From: Hetaerina americana
Taxonomy: Eukaryota > Arthropoda > Insecta > Odonata > Calopterygidae
NCBI GenBank assembly: GCA_022747635.1
Contig: JAKTNV010000014.1
Location: 10,303,110 to 10,367,109 of the forward strand
Direction: 5' to 3'
Length of the DNA stretch: 64,000 nucleotides
Made by a program: the position numbers and the translations under genes. The notes beneath the pieces are model-generated. The model made no database searches, was not told where the DNA came from, and saw only the letters and a program-made list of their open reading frames with translations. Below are positions 32,695-43,504 of this stretch, in pieces (within the stretch, counting starts at the first letter, position 1; every line of letters starts with the position of its first letter).

Positions 32695-35410
32695 ACTTCA
32701 ACCCTCTAAACCACCAATTTGGCGGATATGCTCTTCTGTCGCGTAGTGATCGAGTTATTTCATTTTTGTTGTAATAACGTGGATAGAAATCCGCCAATCT
32801 TGTGCCTTAAATTGAGAGGTCAAATTAAAACGAAATATCTTTTAGGGTGTCCTGATGAATGTCGTCGAGGAATAAATCAAGATTAAAATGAATATTAAAT
32901 GATTCCAAAAACATATACGAAGATTGGCACTTCGTCAGTATCTTGAGTTCAGTTACCTGCTCTGGATTGTGCCCTGATACTTAAATGTAAAATTGGTTAT
33001 TCTTTAGTCAGATTTTCTCCCGAAGTACTACGTATACTTTAGTGTGCAACCCTAAAAATTTGTACTAAACTTTAAGAATGACACCACGACCTAATTTCAC
33101 TCCATCCAACCCCCCCAAAAATGAAGAATTTCTCGGAATGTAACTGGTGGAACATTTCTTTTCCTTTCACTTCTAAAAAAGGGCACAAAAATTTCATCCG
33201 AAATCCGTCCAGCTCTCTGTCTTTTCTAAATATCTTCGCTCAACCGTCTACTGATAGGTCCCTATTTGAATGGAAAGTGCCGAAAAACCTGTGGTGGATT
33301 TCCATTTGTTTTCTTAGCTTATAATAAAAGGAAAACCAAATTAAATGTTCCCGCTCTCTTCGTCTTACATCTAATTATTTGTCATCTTATATCAACAAAT
33401 GTCATAGACAGTGAAGCAGAGTAAAATCAACTCATTTTCCGGAATGAAAAATGATTTTTTTACCTTCGCAAATTTCTATATCACGCCGAAGTTTCGGGGT
33501 GGACAAGGAATAATCTTAGTAGCTCCGCTAAAATTTCTTTCGTCCTGGTAGCAATATATTTTCTGCTTGAAAAATTCCATCAAGATAAAAACATTTGATG
33601 CTTTCGCTTCTCACCCCTGCAATTTATGTGAACAACGCACTCTTTCGTGTCGATTCACTCTGAGGCATCGGGAAGGAGAAAATTGCTTTTTCAATGGTAT
33701 AGCACCATCTCACGGCTAAGAGCGTCACGGCTCCCATCTCCTGGCCATTGTGCTGCCGAAGGTGTAGTTGGGGGTCGAAGGCCAAGGCGCCGGCGGTCGA
33801 AGACCGGATAACAGCGGACACGGAGATGGCATTCTTATCTTCCTGCTTTCATGACGATCAAATCTCATCAATTTCCGTCGTGATCTTCCGTGTGCTTGGA
33901 AGAGGATTGGTTCCCTTGCCGTGCTCAGTCTCCCATCACTTCTCCACCCGCCCTCATTCATCCAACTGCGCGACCCAGGGTGAGTGTGACCCCTTTGGAA
34001 TTTGATGGCCCTGGTACTCCGCGATACCAGTTTCGTCAGTATTTGCGTGCGTACACTATGAAATGGTCGTCGGTGTGGGTTTGCATCCCCTTAAAGTTAG
34101 ATTTTCTTCGAGAAAGTATTCGCTACAGCGGCTTCGCGGTGTTTTTTTATTGCGTTCGTATCTCTCCGAGGATTCAATTTTTTTTAAATGGGGGTGTACA
34201 CCACCAACGAATATGTCTTCCGCAATTTCTTGTTAAACAAACCTCGTCGGCGAGTGGCATCCCTTCCTGCTGGCACTCATAGAATCGTGAAGGGAGACGA
34301 ATCAATCTCTCGGAGCGCTCATCCATCCTGCAGCTTCGAATAGTCGCCTTCGTGTAAACGGCTAACATGCTTAAATTGAAGTGAGCTCAAGCATACGAAG
34401 AAAATAACTTCGGGAAACCTATGCTCACCAAAAGGCATTGGGGTGGATGAACACTTGTTGTTATGTGGTCTTTCATACGCTAAATGGAGGTACTAACAGA
34501 ACAAGGTGAAAAATGATCGTGTGTTATTTTAGTTCCGTCTCCTATAAAAAAAAAGCCATAAACACAACCCGAGGGTCGGTTTGATAGGTGGGGTTCACCG
34601 AATGCTAAGCCCAACGGTGTGGCGTGTGAAATTCACACATCAGGATAGGGGGGCCAGTGAACTGGGCCGCAGATGGTTTCCCAGGAAGTTCTGTTATCCG
34701 AAAAGTTACACAGCTCGAGTGAGGCTGGGGACGTTCAGAGTTGTGCCCGGGAATCCTACGTTCTGCCACATGTCCCTTGATATCTGACATCGGGCAACTT
34801 TGAAAGATATTCACAACCGATAATTATATATTTAAAAATAACATTTATCATCCCAAAGATTCCCCAAGAAAATAATGGTATCAAATAGTCAGTTATGATG
34901 GAGCAGTAATTTGGAAGAATATTATTTTTTTAACAGGATAATATTATAGTGATACATTTTTAAAAAGCGTAAAGATAATTTGTGGATTATCGAAGAAAGT
35001 GTTTCTTTTAAGTTTTCTCATGTGCTGCGAGAATGCAGGTGTGTGTGTGTTTTTTTTTAATTTTCTAATGTTCTCGCGCTTGGGCGCATGGAAGGGTGTC
35101 CTAATGAAATGTTTTCTTTAGCTAGCTTTAAATGAATCTTAGTTCTCAGTAAGAGGAACCGTGTATGACAAGAAGATTCAATTTCATCTGCTACTTTTTT
35201 CCTGACTATTTTTCTCCTCCTCCCCCAATTGATTTTATTGTCCCTGTTCAATTTTCCGTAATGGCGGAGATGGCCATCATACATGAATAGACACTAAAAA
35301 TATTCAAACCAAGAAATTTCATGTGATAAGAGACGCTGAACCTTTCCTCATGACTGCAATAAAATTCTTTGTGATGGCGTCGTAATGTCCTCCTAACTCT
35401 CCAGTGTCAG
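32695..35410. other. Unannotated sequence with a CG-rich patch at 33.7-34.0 kb
   Basis: Overlapping open frames between 33.6 and 34.4 kb coincide with higher GC and show no recognisable motifs. A C7 run lies near 33110. No gene or repeat family is supported. Confidence 0.35.

Positions 35411-35414
<4 letters not shown>

Positions 35415-35485
<71 letters not shown>
35415..35485. repeat. TA microsatellite of about 70 bp
   Basis: Nearly pure TA dinucleotide array. Confidence 0.95.
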
Positions 35486-35488
<3 letters not shown>

Positions 35489-35489
35489 G

Positions 35490-37600
35490 ATATAATAAGC
35501 ATTTCATGTACTCATTTTATCGTCTGAAATGGCGTTCATCTATAATCTTGATGTGAACCGCTCGCTTCTTTGCGTCATTCCCTTCTTTATGCTCTTTATT
35601 TCGTCAGTAGTAACACTCAGTACCATCGAGAAAATGCATTTTTATTAATGCATTGAGTTCGATTGCTCATTAGCTAAGTGCACCGAAGTCCAGTAGCAGT
35701 ATTCAGCCACTGGTGCTTTGAGAAAGTGGATCTCCTCGAGTGAGAATGGCTGGTGTACTTATCGGTGGATGACGATGTGATTTGCATAAACTTTAGTCGC
35801 CTAAGGACTCTTTGAAAGTCTTCGGTATTCTTATAGGTGTTCTCCGGCGGGGATGCTTAACCAGGGGCGCCTACGGCGGCTGCTCCGCTGCAATGCTCTG
35901 ATACCGATCGGTCGCGGCATTACGCACGATTATCGAGTGCGCCGTCAACGGAAAATACGGAAGTTCAAGCAAACTGCGTATAGGTGGCACTAGTTGTGGC
36001 TTTCTCGCCGGCAGTATGCGGGCGGGGGATGGAGTGTCACAGATAGTCTCATTCAGTGAGCTTACTTCTTTCTTTTTTTATCGTCTCAAAAGTCTACGCT
36101 CCGTTGTCCTTATATTGTATTTTTTAACGGTTTTTAGTCCATCCGGTTCTGTGATTATCATTTCTGAATTAAAATCTTATTTTCACGTTTTCTTATTGAT
36201 CATCGACCTCGAATTTTCATTTGTAAAATAACTTTAACCTATAAAAGTTACCTTTACAATTGAGAAAACTTCGGAGACGAGTCCTTAATATCCTCCTCGC
36301 CTCTTACAGTGCAGACAAAGTTATGATGATATTTTGGAACCATTCCATATTATTAGAAACATAAGCACATGCATTTTTTTCGCTTATACGCATTGGTTTT
36401 AATTGCGACTAGTTTCAATGTATTACATTTTTCCCAGGTGAAACATTCGCATTACACTTAATTTGTTTATTACATTTGACAAAAAATATCAGAAGTGATT
36501 TTGTTAGTCTCGCAAAACCAAAGACTTGTCTGAATGTGCCTATTTATGTAAATGAACTCGTATTATAGAAAAACTTCATATTTTTTGCAACATGAATTAA
36601 CGAAGAATTTTCAAAAATATTTTGTGTATTGTGAATGATTCGTATAAAAATTATGTTGTGCATCCAAAATAGTCATAATTAAATCTAAAATAAGTGGAAC
36701 TTGCAGTTGTATATGTTTCTGCTACGCTTAGGCGCATTCCTTCGACTCGCTAAAGATAAAAATTGGATAATAATTTTTAATTTTATATGCGATGAAATCA
36801 TATTAGTAGAAAATTACTTTTGTATGAAAGTATACCTTCCCATTTTTATACTAGTACTGATATTCCATTGAAATAGGTTAAGTTCCGTCACCAATGAGGC
36901 AGTAAAAAAAACATAAACGAAAGAATTTTTGACTTCCTCCAAATACTTTGATTGAGAATATGTCTAAATGAAAATGAAATTAAAAATGTGATGCAGTGAA
37001 TCTCATGAGATACTTGAATTGATCTTCAGATATAAATAAAACTTATACTAATATACAACCAAATAATAACTGTGTAAATTAATAAAAGTAGTTTCGCATG
37101 CGGTCGAAAGAATGGTTTCAAATGTTCACCATTGTTTGAGCAAGACCATGAAAGTTTTTCACGTAATTATATATGACTTATTAATGATTAATCACGGTAA
37201 TAATAATGATTTTTCACCCAAGGATTTGAACGCTAGTCGATTCCATTAAATAGAACCTCTGTCTAGCTCGTCAGTTTGATGATGCTGTACCATGTTACTG
37301 TACCAATTGATGAATTATGTACCATGACGACTTGGATAAACGTGTATATTTATAAGAAATTTTACGCATGCCAACACATTTGCTCTCTAAGAGTAAAGGC
37401 ATAGTTTGGAAGTGACCTACGGTTTATTTTTAACTTAGGTGTTACCGAATTATAACAATTAAAAGTAACTTTTTTAAATTTATTCAACCAATATGTATTT
37501 CCGACTATTTTCATCCCGCAACACCATCATACGTAACATTTTCTGGCAAGTGTAATCTCCCATATGTAATTTCTCGAGGAGGAGAATGTGCTGGTAGTTA
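35490..37600. other. Unannotated AT-rich sequence
   Basis: A small GC-rich spot occurs near 35.85-36.02 kb; the remainder is AT-rich with no recognisable feature. Confidence 0.4.
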
Positions 37601-37604
37601 TTTT

Positions 37605-37910
37605 TTTGGGAGGCGACCTACAGCTAAGGTCATTTGCGCCAGAGGGATGTACAGGAAAGGATGAAGGGTGGAGAGAAACCCGACGTCGGCATTAGCCTGC
37701 TCTTAACGAAAGACGCCAAGGGGTCCGCAGCGTAACGTCCCATCCGACGGACGGCGTACTCACACAAAGTGCCCTCGGCTAAGAAACTCAAGTAGGGATC
37801 GGATCACTACTGAAAAATATCTGTCTTCGCCGGAATTCGAGCCCTGGTTTTCAGGGTGGGAAGCCAGTAAGTCAGTCACCGCACCATCCTGATCCCCAAC
37901 TCGGTGGTGC
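37605..37910 (-). mobile_element. tRNA-derived SINE, family C
   Basis: On the minus strand the head has GATGGTGCGGTGACTGACTT (A-box region) and CAGGGCTCGAATTCCGGCG (B-box). The body includes a GGACCCCTTGGCGTC block and a GGCTAATGCCGAC block. It ends toward 37605 with TTTCTCTCCACCCTTC and GGCGCAAATGACC. The 61.11-61.26 kb segment has the same body order in the same orientation. This identifies a second dispersed pol III-type repeat family. Confidence 0.65.
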
Positions 37911-38108
37911 TGACCACCGAGTTGGCTGATATGACCATGAGGTGAGGCGACAGAAAAGACGGTAACATCGGGAAAACATCGGTGAGCTTGACTCATTTTA
38001 GCTGCTAAGCTAATTATCTCAACTTCGATATCCGCCCATCCTGAAGTAACACCGGTGGACAAACGTTTGTAAAGGGATAATTATTTTTTTCGTGCATATC
38101 TAGGGATT

Positions 38109-38405
38109 ATGAGGCGTGATAGCCTAGTGGGTAGGTCACTTGACTTCTTACCGGAAGGTCCGAGTTCAATTGCTAAAGACGACTCATTCAACCATCAACC
38201 CAAGTTGTGCCAATTTTCGAGTACCTGTTCTCCCGGGGTAAGCAGAGACTGCACAGGGAAAAAAACTGCCCTGTCGTTCTTTCCCCCTTTATGCGTGAAT
38301 TTCACACGAGTTATGGAGGTTATTGCGAGATGGGCTCTACCCTCACTATCGAACCAACCCTCTGGTCGATTAGTGTGGTTTGATCAGGATTTATTTTAAT
38401 CCTCT
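38109..38405 (+). mobile_element. tRNA-derived SINE, family D
   Basis: The head GCGTGATAGCCTAGTGGGTA (A-box) is followed by AAGGTCCGAGTTCAATTGCT (B-box) at tRNA-like spacing. The body contains ACCTGTTCTCCCGGGG and GACTGCACAGGGAA. Only one clear copy is present, so the 3' boundary, taken here at the end of the TTTATTTTAATCC stretch, is a guess. Confidence 0.55.
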
Positions 38406-38439
38406 GAAGAAAAGAGCATAAATATTTTCGTCCTTATAC

Positions 38440-39060
38440 GTCGTCCAGTCGTGTCACCTCCTCCCTCCTTTTGGATTCGCTTCGGCCACTCGTCGACGGC
38501 CTTAATCTCCCTGACCACTGGTCAATATGAACCCCTCCCTTCGCACACTCGGGAGATGGGAAGGACACCGTGCGCAGGACGTGGGCGCACGCGGGTGTCA
38601 GGCACTATTACGTTGCGGAGACGCGCTCGTAGAGAAGTGCGGGAGAGAGAGAGGGGTGCGGGAAGGGGAAGGGTGGTGGTGTTGTAAGAGAAGGCGAGGA
38701 AGGTGCAAGTAATGGGGAGGAAGAGAGGCCTTTGGTGAGTCACGGGGAGTGTGGGAGATAGTCGGGCTGCCGACTCGAGGCGGGGGTGTCGGTTAGTTTA
38801 CATACGGCGGAGATACGAGGCACGGCCGGTCCTGAAGGGTGGATAGGGTGTGGGCGCGCCGAGGGTGTGAGCGTGGGAGTGGCGGCGGCGGCGGGAGTGA
38901 GAGGGAGTCGAGGGAGGAATGTTTAAGTGCGGAGCCGGTCGCCCGTTCACGTGCTCCTTCTTGAGGACGAAGAAGATCAGAGAGAGAGGGGGGGAAGACT
39001 AAAGGGTCAGATGTGAGAGGACGTTAACAGTGGCCAACCTAGGTTGACGGTGACCTACAA
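38440..39060. promoter_or_regulatory. Purine-rich, CG-rich patch (possible promoter island)
   Basis: CG-dense and G/A-rich sequence of about 0.6 kb containing GGCGGCGGCGGCGGG, GGCGCGCC and a purine run. Open frames on both strands are compositional. GGTGAGTCACGG near 38733 contains a splice-donor-like GTGAGT overlapping an AP-1-like TGAGTCA. This is the most island-like stretch in the window, but no coding exon follows. Confidence 0.3.
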
Positions 39061-39064
39061 CTTG

Positions 39065-39925
39065 CATTACGACAGCCGAAGTCGATCAAATGTATGGCAT
39101 TTCAGGGCATTATAAGATTCTCGCGAAATGAGTGATTTGTTTTCAATAATTTAGTTTTCGCAATAAAATGCCGTCTCAAAAATAATCCACGATAGGTTCG
39201 TAAGGACGAGTTGAGCTGAAGTTCTGCGGAAACAATAGCCGGGAGTCCTACAGCAGGACGCATCCCATCATCCCATTAGGGAGGTAATCAACCAATTGTT
39301 GAAGTCTCCAAGTACCCACCTAATTTATGCGTCCCTCCCAAGTTTTGTCTCAGTATTTGTTTCGGTCCCTACCCTCCAGATTCTCCATAATTTCCTCAGT
39401 AGCTACACGGCCTGTAGATATTTAGGTCGACGCGTTCTACAATGGAGTTTCATTGAAATTGGTCGATTATCGACATTTACACAGTACCCCTCAATCCGCC
39501 AGAATGGCGTGTAGCGAGGAATGTTTGAGAACCAGAGAACCAGCCTTTTATGTACAAAGATGCCCGGTACACAAACTATATTTTCCCATGCGCATAAACA
39601 CACGTGTGTGCCTATCTACATCATACAATAATGGGTTTGCTTGGGTAAATCTTTAAATATAGCTTTTTGAATCAAAAATGTAGGTTTGCTTAGGTTTGAT
39701 TATGTTATGTTTGCGTATCGTGCTAGCGAAGAACGAGTACTTGAATCCATTGGTGGTGGGGTCTCTCTCTCTTTATTTTACCCTAATGATCCAATCCTCC
39801 AACGTAATGTGAGTCCATAATAATTCCCTCGGTGTTTCAAAAACTTTCAGGTATCCTGCATATTTCTCAAAGTCCAATGAGTTTCATTTCAAATGAAAGT
39901 TGTGCACTCCTGGAAGGTTGTTGTT
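39065..39925. other. Unannotated sequence
   Basis: No gene, repeat family or RNA is recognised. Confidence 0.4.
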
Positions 39926-39928
39926 ATT

Positions 39929-39965
39929 AAAACCACTTGTTTGAAACTTTCAAACAAGTGGTTTT
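39929..39965. repeat. Near-perfect 37-bp palindrome
   Basis: Eighteen bases, AAAACCACTTGTTTGAAA, are followed after a single C by their exact reverse complement. It would extrude as a hairpin with almost no loop. Confidence 0.9.
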
Positions 39966-39969
39966 TATT

Positions 39970-40425
39970 GTCTTGGGAGGTGCGCGATTTCTGTGGTGAG
40001 ATTCTATCGCGAAAGATAACAAGAGTAATTGTGGATACGGGGAAATCAGAGGGGTTGGCAATGGCAGTTCGAAACCCATAACCAGGATCAGTATGTTCGC
40101 AAGGAATGACGCCAGAGGTTAAAGGTAAAGGACAATATCATTTTCATTTCATATTTCATGCATTTCTTTATGGAAAACTCTCCAGCCAAAAAGCGTCATT
40201 AAAGGATTGTATTACGAGGATTGCCATTGCAGTGTAATGAATTTCAAACAGCAATTTCCGTGGAAATCACATATTCAGGGGATTAAGAATTTAGGTTTAA
40301 CTCTTCTAGATATTAAGTGCAGTTCATTTCTCTTTTGTTCATTGATTATTGTGAGTAAAACTTGGTTGAACGCCTAAAACTAGGTGCCACTTGGTACAGG
40401 TACCAGAAAAAATTTGTACATCTAC
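39970..40425. other. Unannotated sequence
   Basis: AT-rich spacer; nothing recognised. Confidence 0.4.
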
Positions 40426-40428
40426 CTT

Positions 40429-40530
40429 TCATCTACATAATACCCCGCAGGAAGTCGTAAGGACATGTGGCAGGGAGTGGTAGGTCACCAATCATTCTAC
40501 ACATTATCCCCCTACTTCCTCATGCACCCC
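40429..40530 (+). repeat. Short dispersed element with CATCTACATAATACCCCGCA motif
   Basis: CATCTACATAATACCCCGCA is followed by GACATGTGGCAGGGAG and GGTCACCAATC. This parallels the copy at 19.23 kb. It lies about 190 bases before the start of recognisable LINE sequence. Confidence 0.5.
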
Positions 40531-40719
40531 GCATTCTATCAAAACCCGCGTGGAAAGGGGGAGACCGAACATCAATCATGCAATATGCCCACACACATTA
40601 CGAGTACTACATGGTTAGCAGCTCTTCCTATGCCTACAGGAGAACAAGAAAAATTAAAAGAGGCAGGCACATATTCAATTTAGACTCTTATTCCTGGTTA
40701 AGGGAAACTATGCATAACG

Positions 40720-42540
40720 GATGAGATGATAACAAAGATGGATGAGAAGAGAAAATGGAAGAATGTAAACAGAGAGTTAGTCAGAAGGAAGTACAAAGAG
40801 TTAAACAATAAATTGAGAAGGGTAACGAGTAAAGCAAAAGAAGCATGGTGGAAGGCGCAGTGCGAGGATATGGAAAGTTAGTAGAGGAAGGGTGAAATTG
40901 GTGCGCTGTATAGCAAAGTTAAATCTTTATCGAGAAGTAAGAAAGGGAGATCTATGCTAACATTTAGAAATAAGGCGGGTAAGATAATAGTTGACGCAGG
41001 AAAGATTCAAGAGAGATGGAAGGAATATATAGAAGAACTGTATAGTAAAGAACTTAGACCAACAAAGTTAGACATTGAAAAAGAACATGACGTAGAGGAA
41101 GATAGCTTAGGTCCAGGCATACTAGGCGATGAGATAGAAAGGGAATTAAGGGAGATGAAACTAAATAAGGCCGTGGGGGTGGATAACATTCCCGCGGAAC
41201 TATTGAAATGCTTAGGAAAATGTGGGAGAAAGAGGCTATATGGGCTGATTCGTAGTATCTATGAGGAAGGAATCTGGCCGGAAGACTGATATCAGTGTTA
41301 GTCCCTATTCCGAAAAAAGAAAAGGCTACATCACGTGAGGACTAGAGGACAATAAGTTTGATATCCCACGCAGCTGAAGTTATTCTCAGGATCATCAAAA
41401 AAAGGATAGAGAGTAGGGCAAATGATAACTTAGGCGATGATCAGTTTGGGTTTAGGAAGGGGAAAGGTACGCATGATGTCATTACAGTAATGAGATCACT
41501 AATTGAGAGGAATATAGAATACAATCAGGACGTATATGCCTGTTTTGTAGATTTCGAAAAAGCATTTGTTATAGTAAATTGAGAAAAACTAATGAGCATG
41601 TTGCAGAAAAAAGGAATAGATTGGAGGGATAGGAGACTAATCCGTAACCTGTATATGTCTCAGACTGCTCAGGTTCGAGTGGGGAACAGGGAAACCGGAT
41701 GGGCAGTGTTAGGAAGAGGTGCAAGGCAGGGTTGCCCTTTATCACCATTGCTTTTCAACGTATATGTGGAGGAAATGATTAAAGAGGCATGGGAAAAACA
41801 TGAGGTAGGAACGAAAGTGGGCAGGGAATTCGTGAAATCAGTTAGGTTCGCTGATCATCAAGCTTTAGTTTGTCAGTCAGCCAAGGGGTTGCAAGCATTG
41901 CTGAGTGAATTGGAAATTCGGTGCGACAGGTATGGGATGAAAATTAATATTAATAAAACAAAGGTTATGCGATTCTCTAGAAAGAAAAAGGCAAAGCTGA
42001 ACATTAAAATAGGAGGGCAAAAACTAGAGCAGGTAGAACAGTTTACGTATCTCGGTAGTGTTTTGGACCAACACGGTCAAAGTAGTAGGGACGTAAGGGG
42101 AGGAATTGCGCTCGGCAAAGAGGCTTTCGGGGAGTTGATGACAGGGACATTGAGTAAACATGTTCGTTCGTTCGTTCGGCAAGACTAATTAAAACTTTGA
42201 TATTGAGCGTAGTTATGTACGGTGCGGGAACGTGGTCATTGAAGCAGGAGGATAGACGTAGATTGGAGGCTTTTGAAATGTGGGTGTGGAGAAGAAAGGA
42301 CTAAGTGAAATGGACCGAAAGGAAAACAAATGAGGAAGCACTAGATATAGTTAGGTTTTGACGGGAGAAATCATAAGGAGGTAAAAAAATGGATGAAGGG
42401 CGTATTGATCGGCAGTGGGATGTGGAAGACTGTAATGGAGGGGAGGATGTTAGGCAAACGAGGGAAGGGCAGGAACAGGATAGGGATGTTGGACGGGATG
42501 AAGGAAGTGCACAGAGATGGAGAGGGACTTGATGTAGAGT
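40720..42540 (+). pseudogene. Non-LTR reverse transcriptase ORF, frameshifted and catalytically dead
   Basis: The frame is readable from RKWKNVNRELVRRKYKELNN through GVDNIPAELLKCLGKCG and FGFRKGKGTHD. It continues into motif A (FVDFEKAF), the ARQGCPLSPLLFNVYVEEM block, motif C, NKTKVMRFSRKKK and FTYLGSVLDQHG, and ends with VVMYGAGTWSLKQEDRRRL. Damage: two adjacent TAG stops at 40879-40884, a one-base loss near 41288 turning TGG into TG, a TAG at 41343, a TGA at 41580 and a TAA near 42302. Motif C reads FADH at 41847-41858, so the second catalytic Asp is His. The usual Asp after KAF is Val. No activity is possible. Confidence 0.88.
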
Positions 42541-42593
42541 AGGTTGCTAGCTTGTGTTTTTTTTTATTTGGTAACTACCAACTTCGGTAACTA

Positions 42594-42642
42594 ACAACTA
42601 CCAAATAAATATTTTATCACAAAATATTTATTTGGTAGTTGT
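42594..42642. repeat. Perfect 22-bp hairpin in LINE 3' UTR
   Basis: ACAACTACCAAATAAATATT plus TT is followed by a five-base loop and its exact reverse complement. The right arm corresponds to the sister copy's 3' UTR; the left arm looks like an inverted local duplication. Confidence 0.9.
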
Positions 42643-42906
42643 GTCTATCCAAAACCTACCTCTGCCAGTAGATCGCGTAATAATAAATAGTGGTTACTAT
42701 TCACCACATTCCGGACGGTCAATTAAAAAACACAATTGACTTCATAAACATTCAGTTACACCCCATCTTGCACCAGGACGCGCGGACTGGGGCGTTAGGA
42801 GGCGAGACTTGGAGAGTGTTTTGTGGGAATTTAATCTTGTGTACCCCTATTTTCGACAGCGTGTATCTGTTATTTTGTTGGATGTGCCACCTTTTTGTTG
42901 TTGTCA

Positions 42907-43131
42907 CTAATAATGCGCGGGAAAAATGAATACTTTTAATCTATCAGTTCTAAAATAATGCTCTCTAATTTGGAGACGAATGTCGGTCTTGCCAATGTAA
43001 TTAGGGAGCCTAATTATATCTTCGATTTCGGATGCAAAACCACACGCATTATATCTTTGTAATAAGTTTAATCCAGCCCTTAGTCTTCGCAAATCTAAAG
43101 GTTCCAATCCCAGTGTTTGCGATAAATACAA
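42907..43131 (-). pseudogene. Retrotransposon pol C-terminal fragment (Jockey/CR1-like tail)
   Basis: This 74-codon minus-strand frame contains LGLEPLDLRRLRAGLNLLQR, then a middle segment, then REHYFRTDRLKVFIFPAHY. The pattern LGxxPLxxRR, about 45 residues, then a YRT-like turn with FFP is the C-terminal tail of many non-LTR reverse transcriptase ORFs. The frame ends with a stop right after the FP motif. The right-edge fragment at 63.83-63.98 kb has the same LGWEPLETRR start. No palm domain adjoins it, so it is an isolated fragment. Confidence 0.5.
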
Positions 43132-43139
43132 AAGTGAAG

Positions 43140-43325
43140 GAAACTTTTTTTTAAATCTGAAATTTGAATTCTGATGATTGTCCTATCATGCATACCTTGT
43201 ATAGTACATCTCCACTGCAGTAGTCAAGCCGAAGGTTGTTTTTAAAGACTTTACGGCAGAGCTTACTCGGCAAAACTATGTCATAAGAGGTGAAATTTGC
43301 ACCGCCACAGGTTTAAGAAAACCTA
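43140..43325. other. Unannotated spacer
   Basis: Nothing recognised between the retrotransposon fragment and the SINE. Confidence 0.35.
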
Positions 43326-43327
43326 CT

Positions 43328-43500
43328 CATTTTCCTGTGCATCCATTCGATTTCCCACGAAGTTCTGCTAACTATAAGATCCCAAAGATTAGATTTTTTT
43401 ATAGCCTATTGAAAGGCTTCCTCCGGGAATTAGACCCGGGACCGTCCGTTCAATAGAGCCGAGCGCTGAACTCACTGAGCAACGTAGCCACCCACCTACG
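43328..43500 (-). mobile_element. tRNA-derived SINE, family B
   Basis: On the minus strand the head reads GGTGGCTACGTTGCTCAGTG (A-box) and GGTCCCGGGTCTAATTCCCG (B-box). The body has CTTCGTGGGAAATCGAATGG and TGCACAGGAAAATGAG, matching the copy at 4.2 kb. The order is intact but divergence is considerable. Confidence 0.65.
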
Positions 43501-43504
43501 GTGA

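Larger units (their letters stand above)
40718..42687 (+). mobile_element. 5'-truncated non-LTR retrotransposon, family 1 (best copy, about 2 kb)
   Basis: It spans the linker and reverse transcriptase region, the ORF C-terminus and the full 3' UTR, ending CCTACC, GTAGATCGCG and a TAATAATAAA tail like the 31.78-kb copy. The 5' half, with the AP endonuclease and 5' UTR, is absent. The protein type is the RTE/CR1-like endonuclease-reverse transcriptase group common in arthropods; the exact clade needs a phylogeny. A perfect 22-base hairpin in the 3' UTR is not shared by the 31-kb sister. Confidence 0.88.

Noticed and set aside
33624..34368. Cluster of overlapping open frames in a GC-richer patch
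   Set aside because: Frames overlap on both strands with no shared domain, consistent with fewer stop codons in GC-rich DNA.
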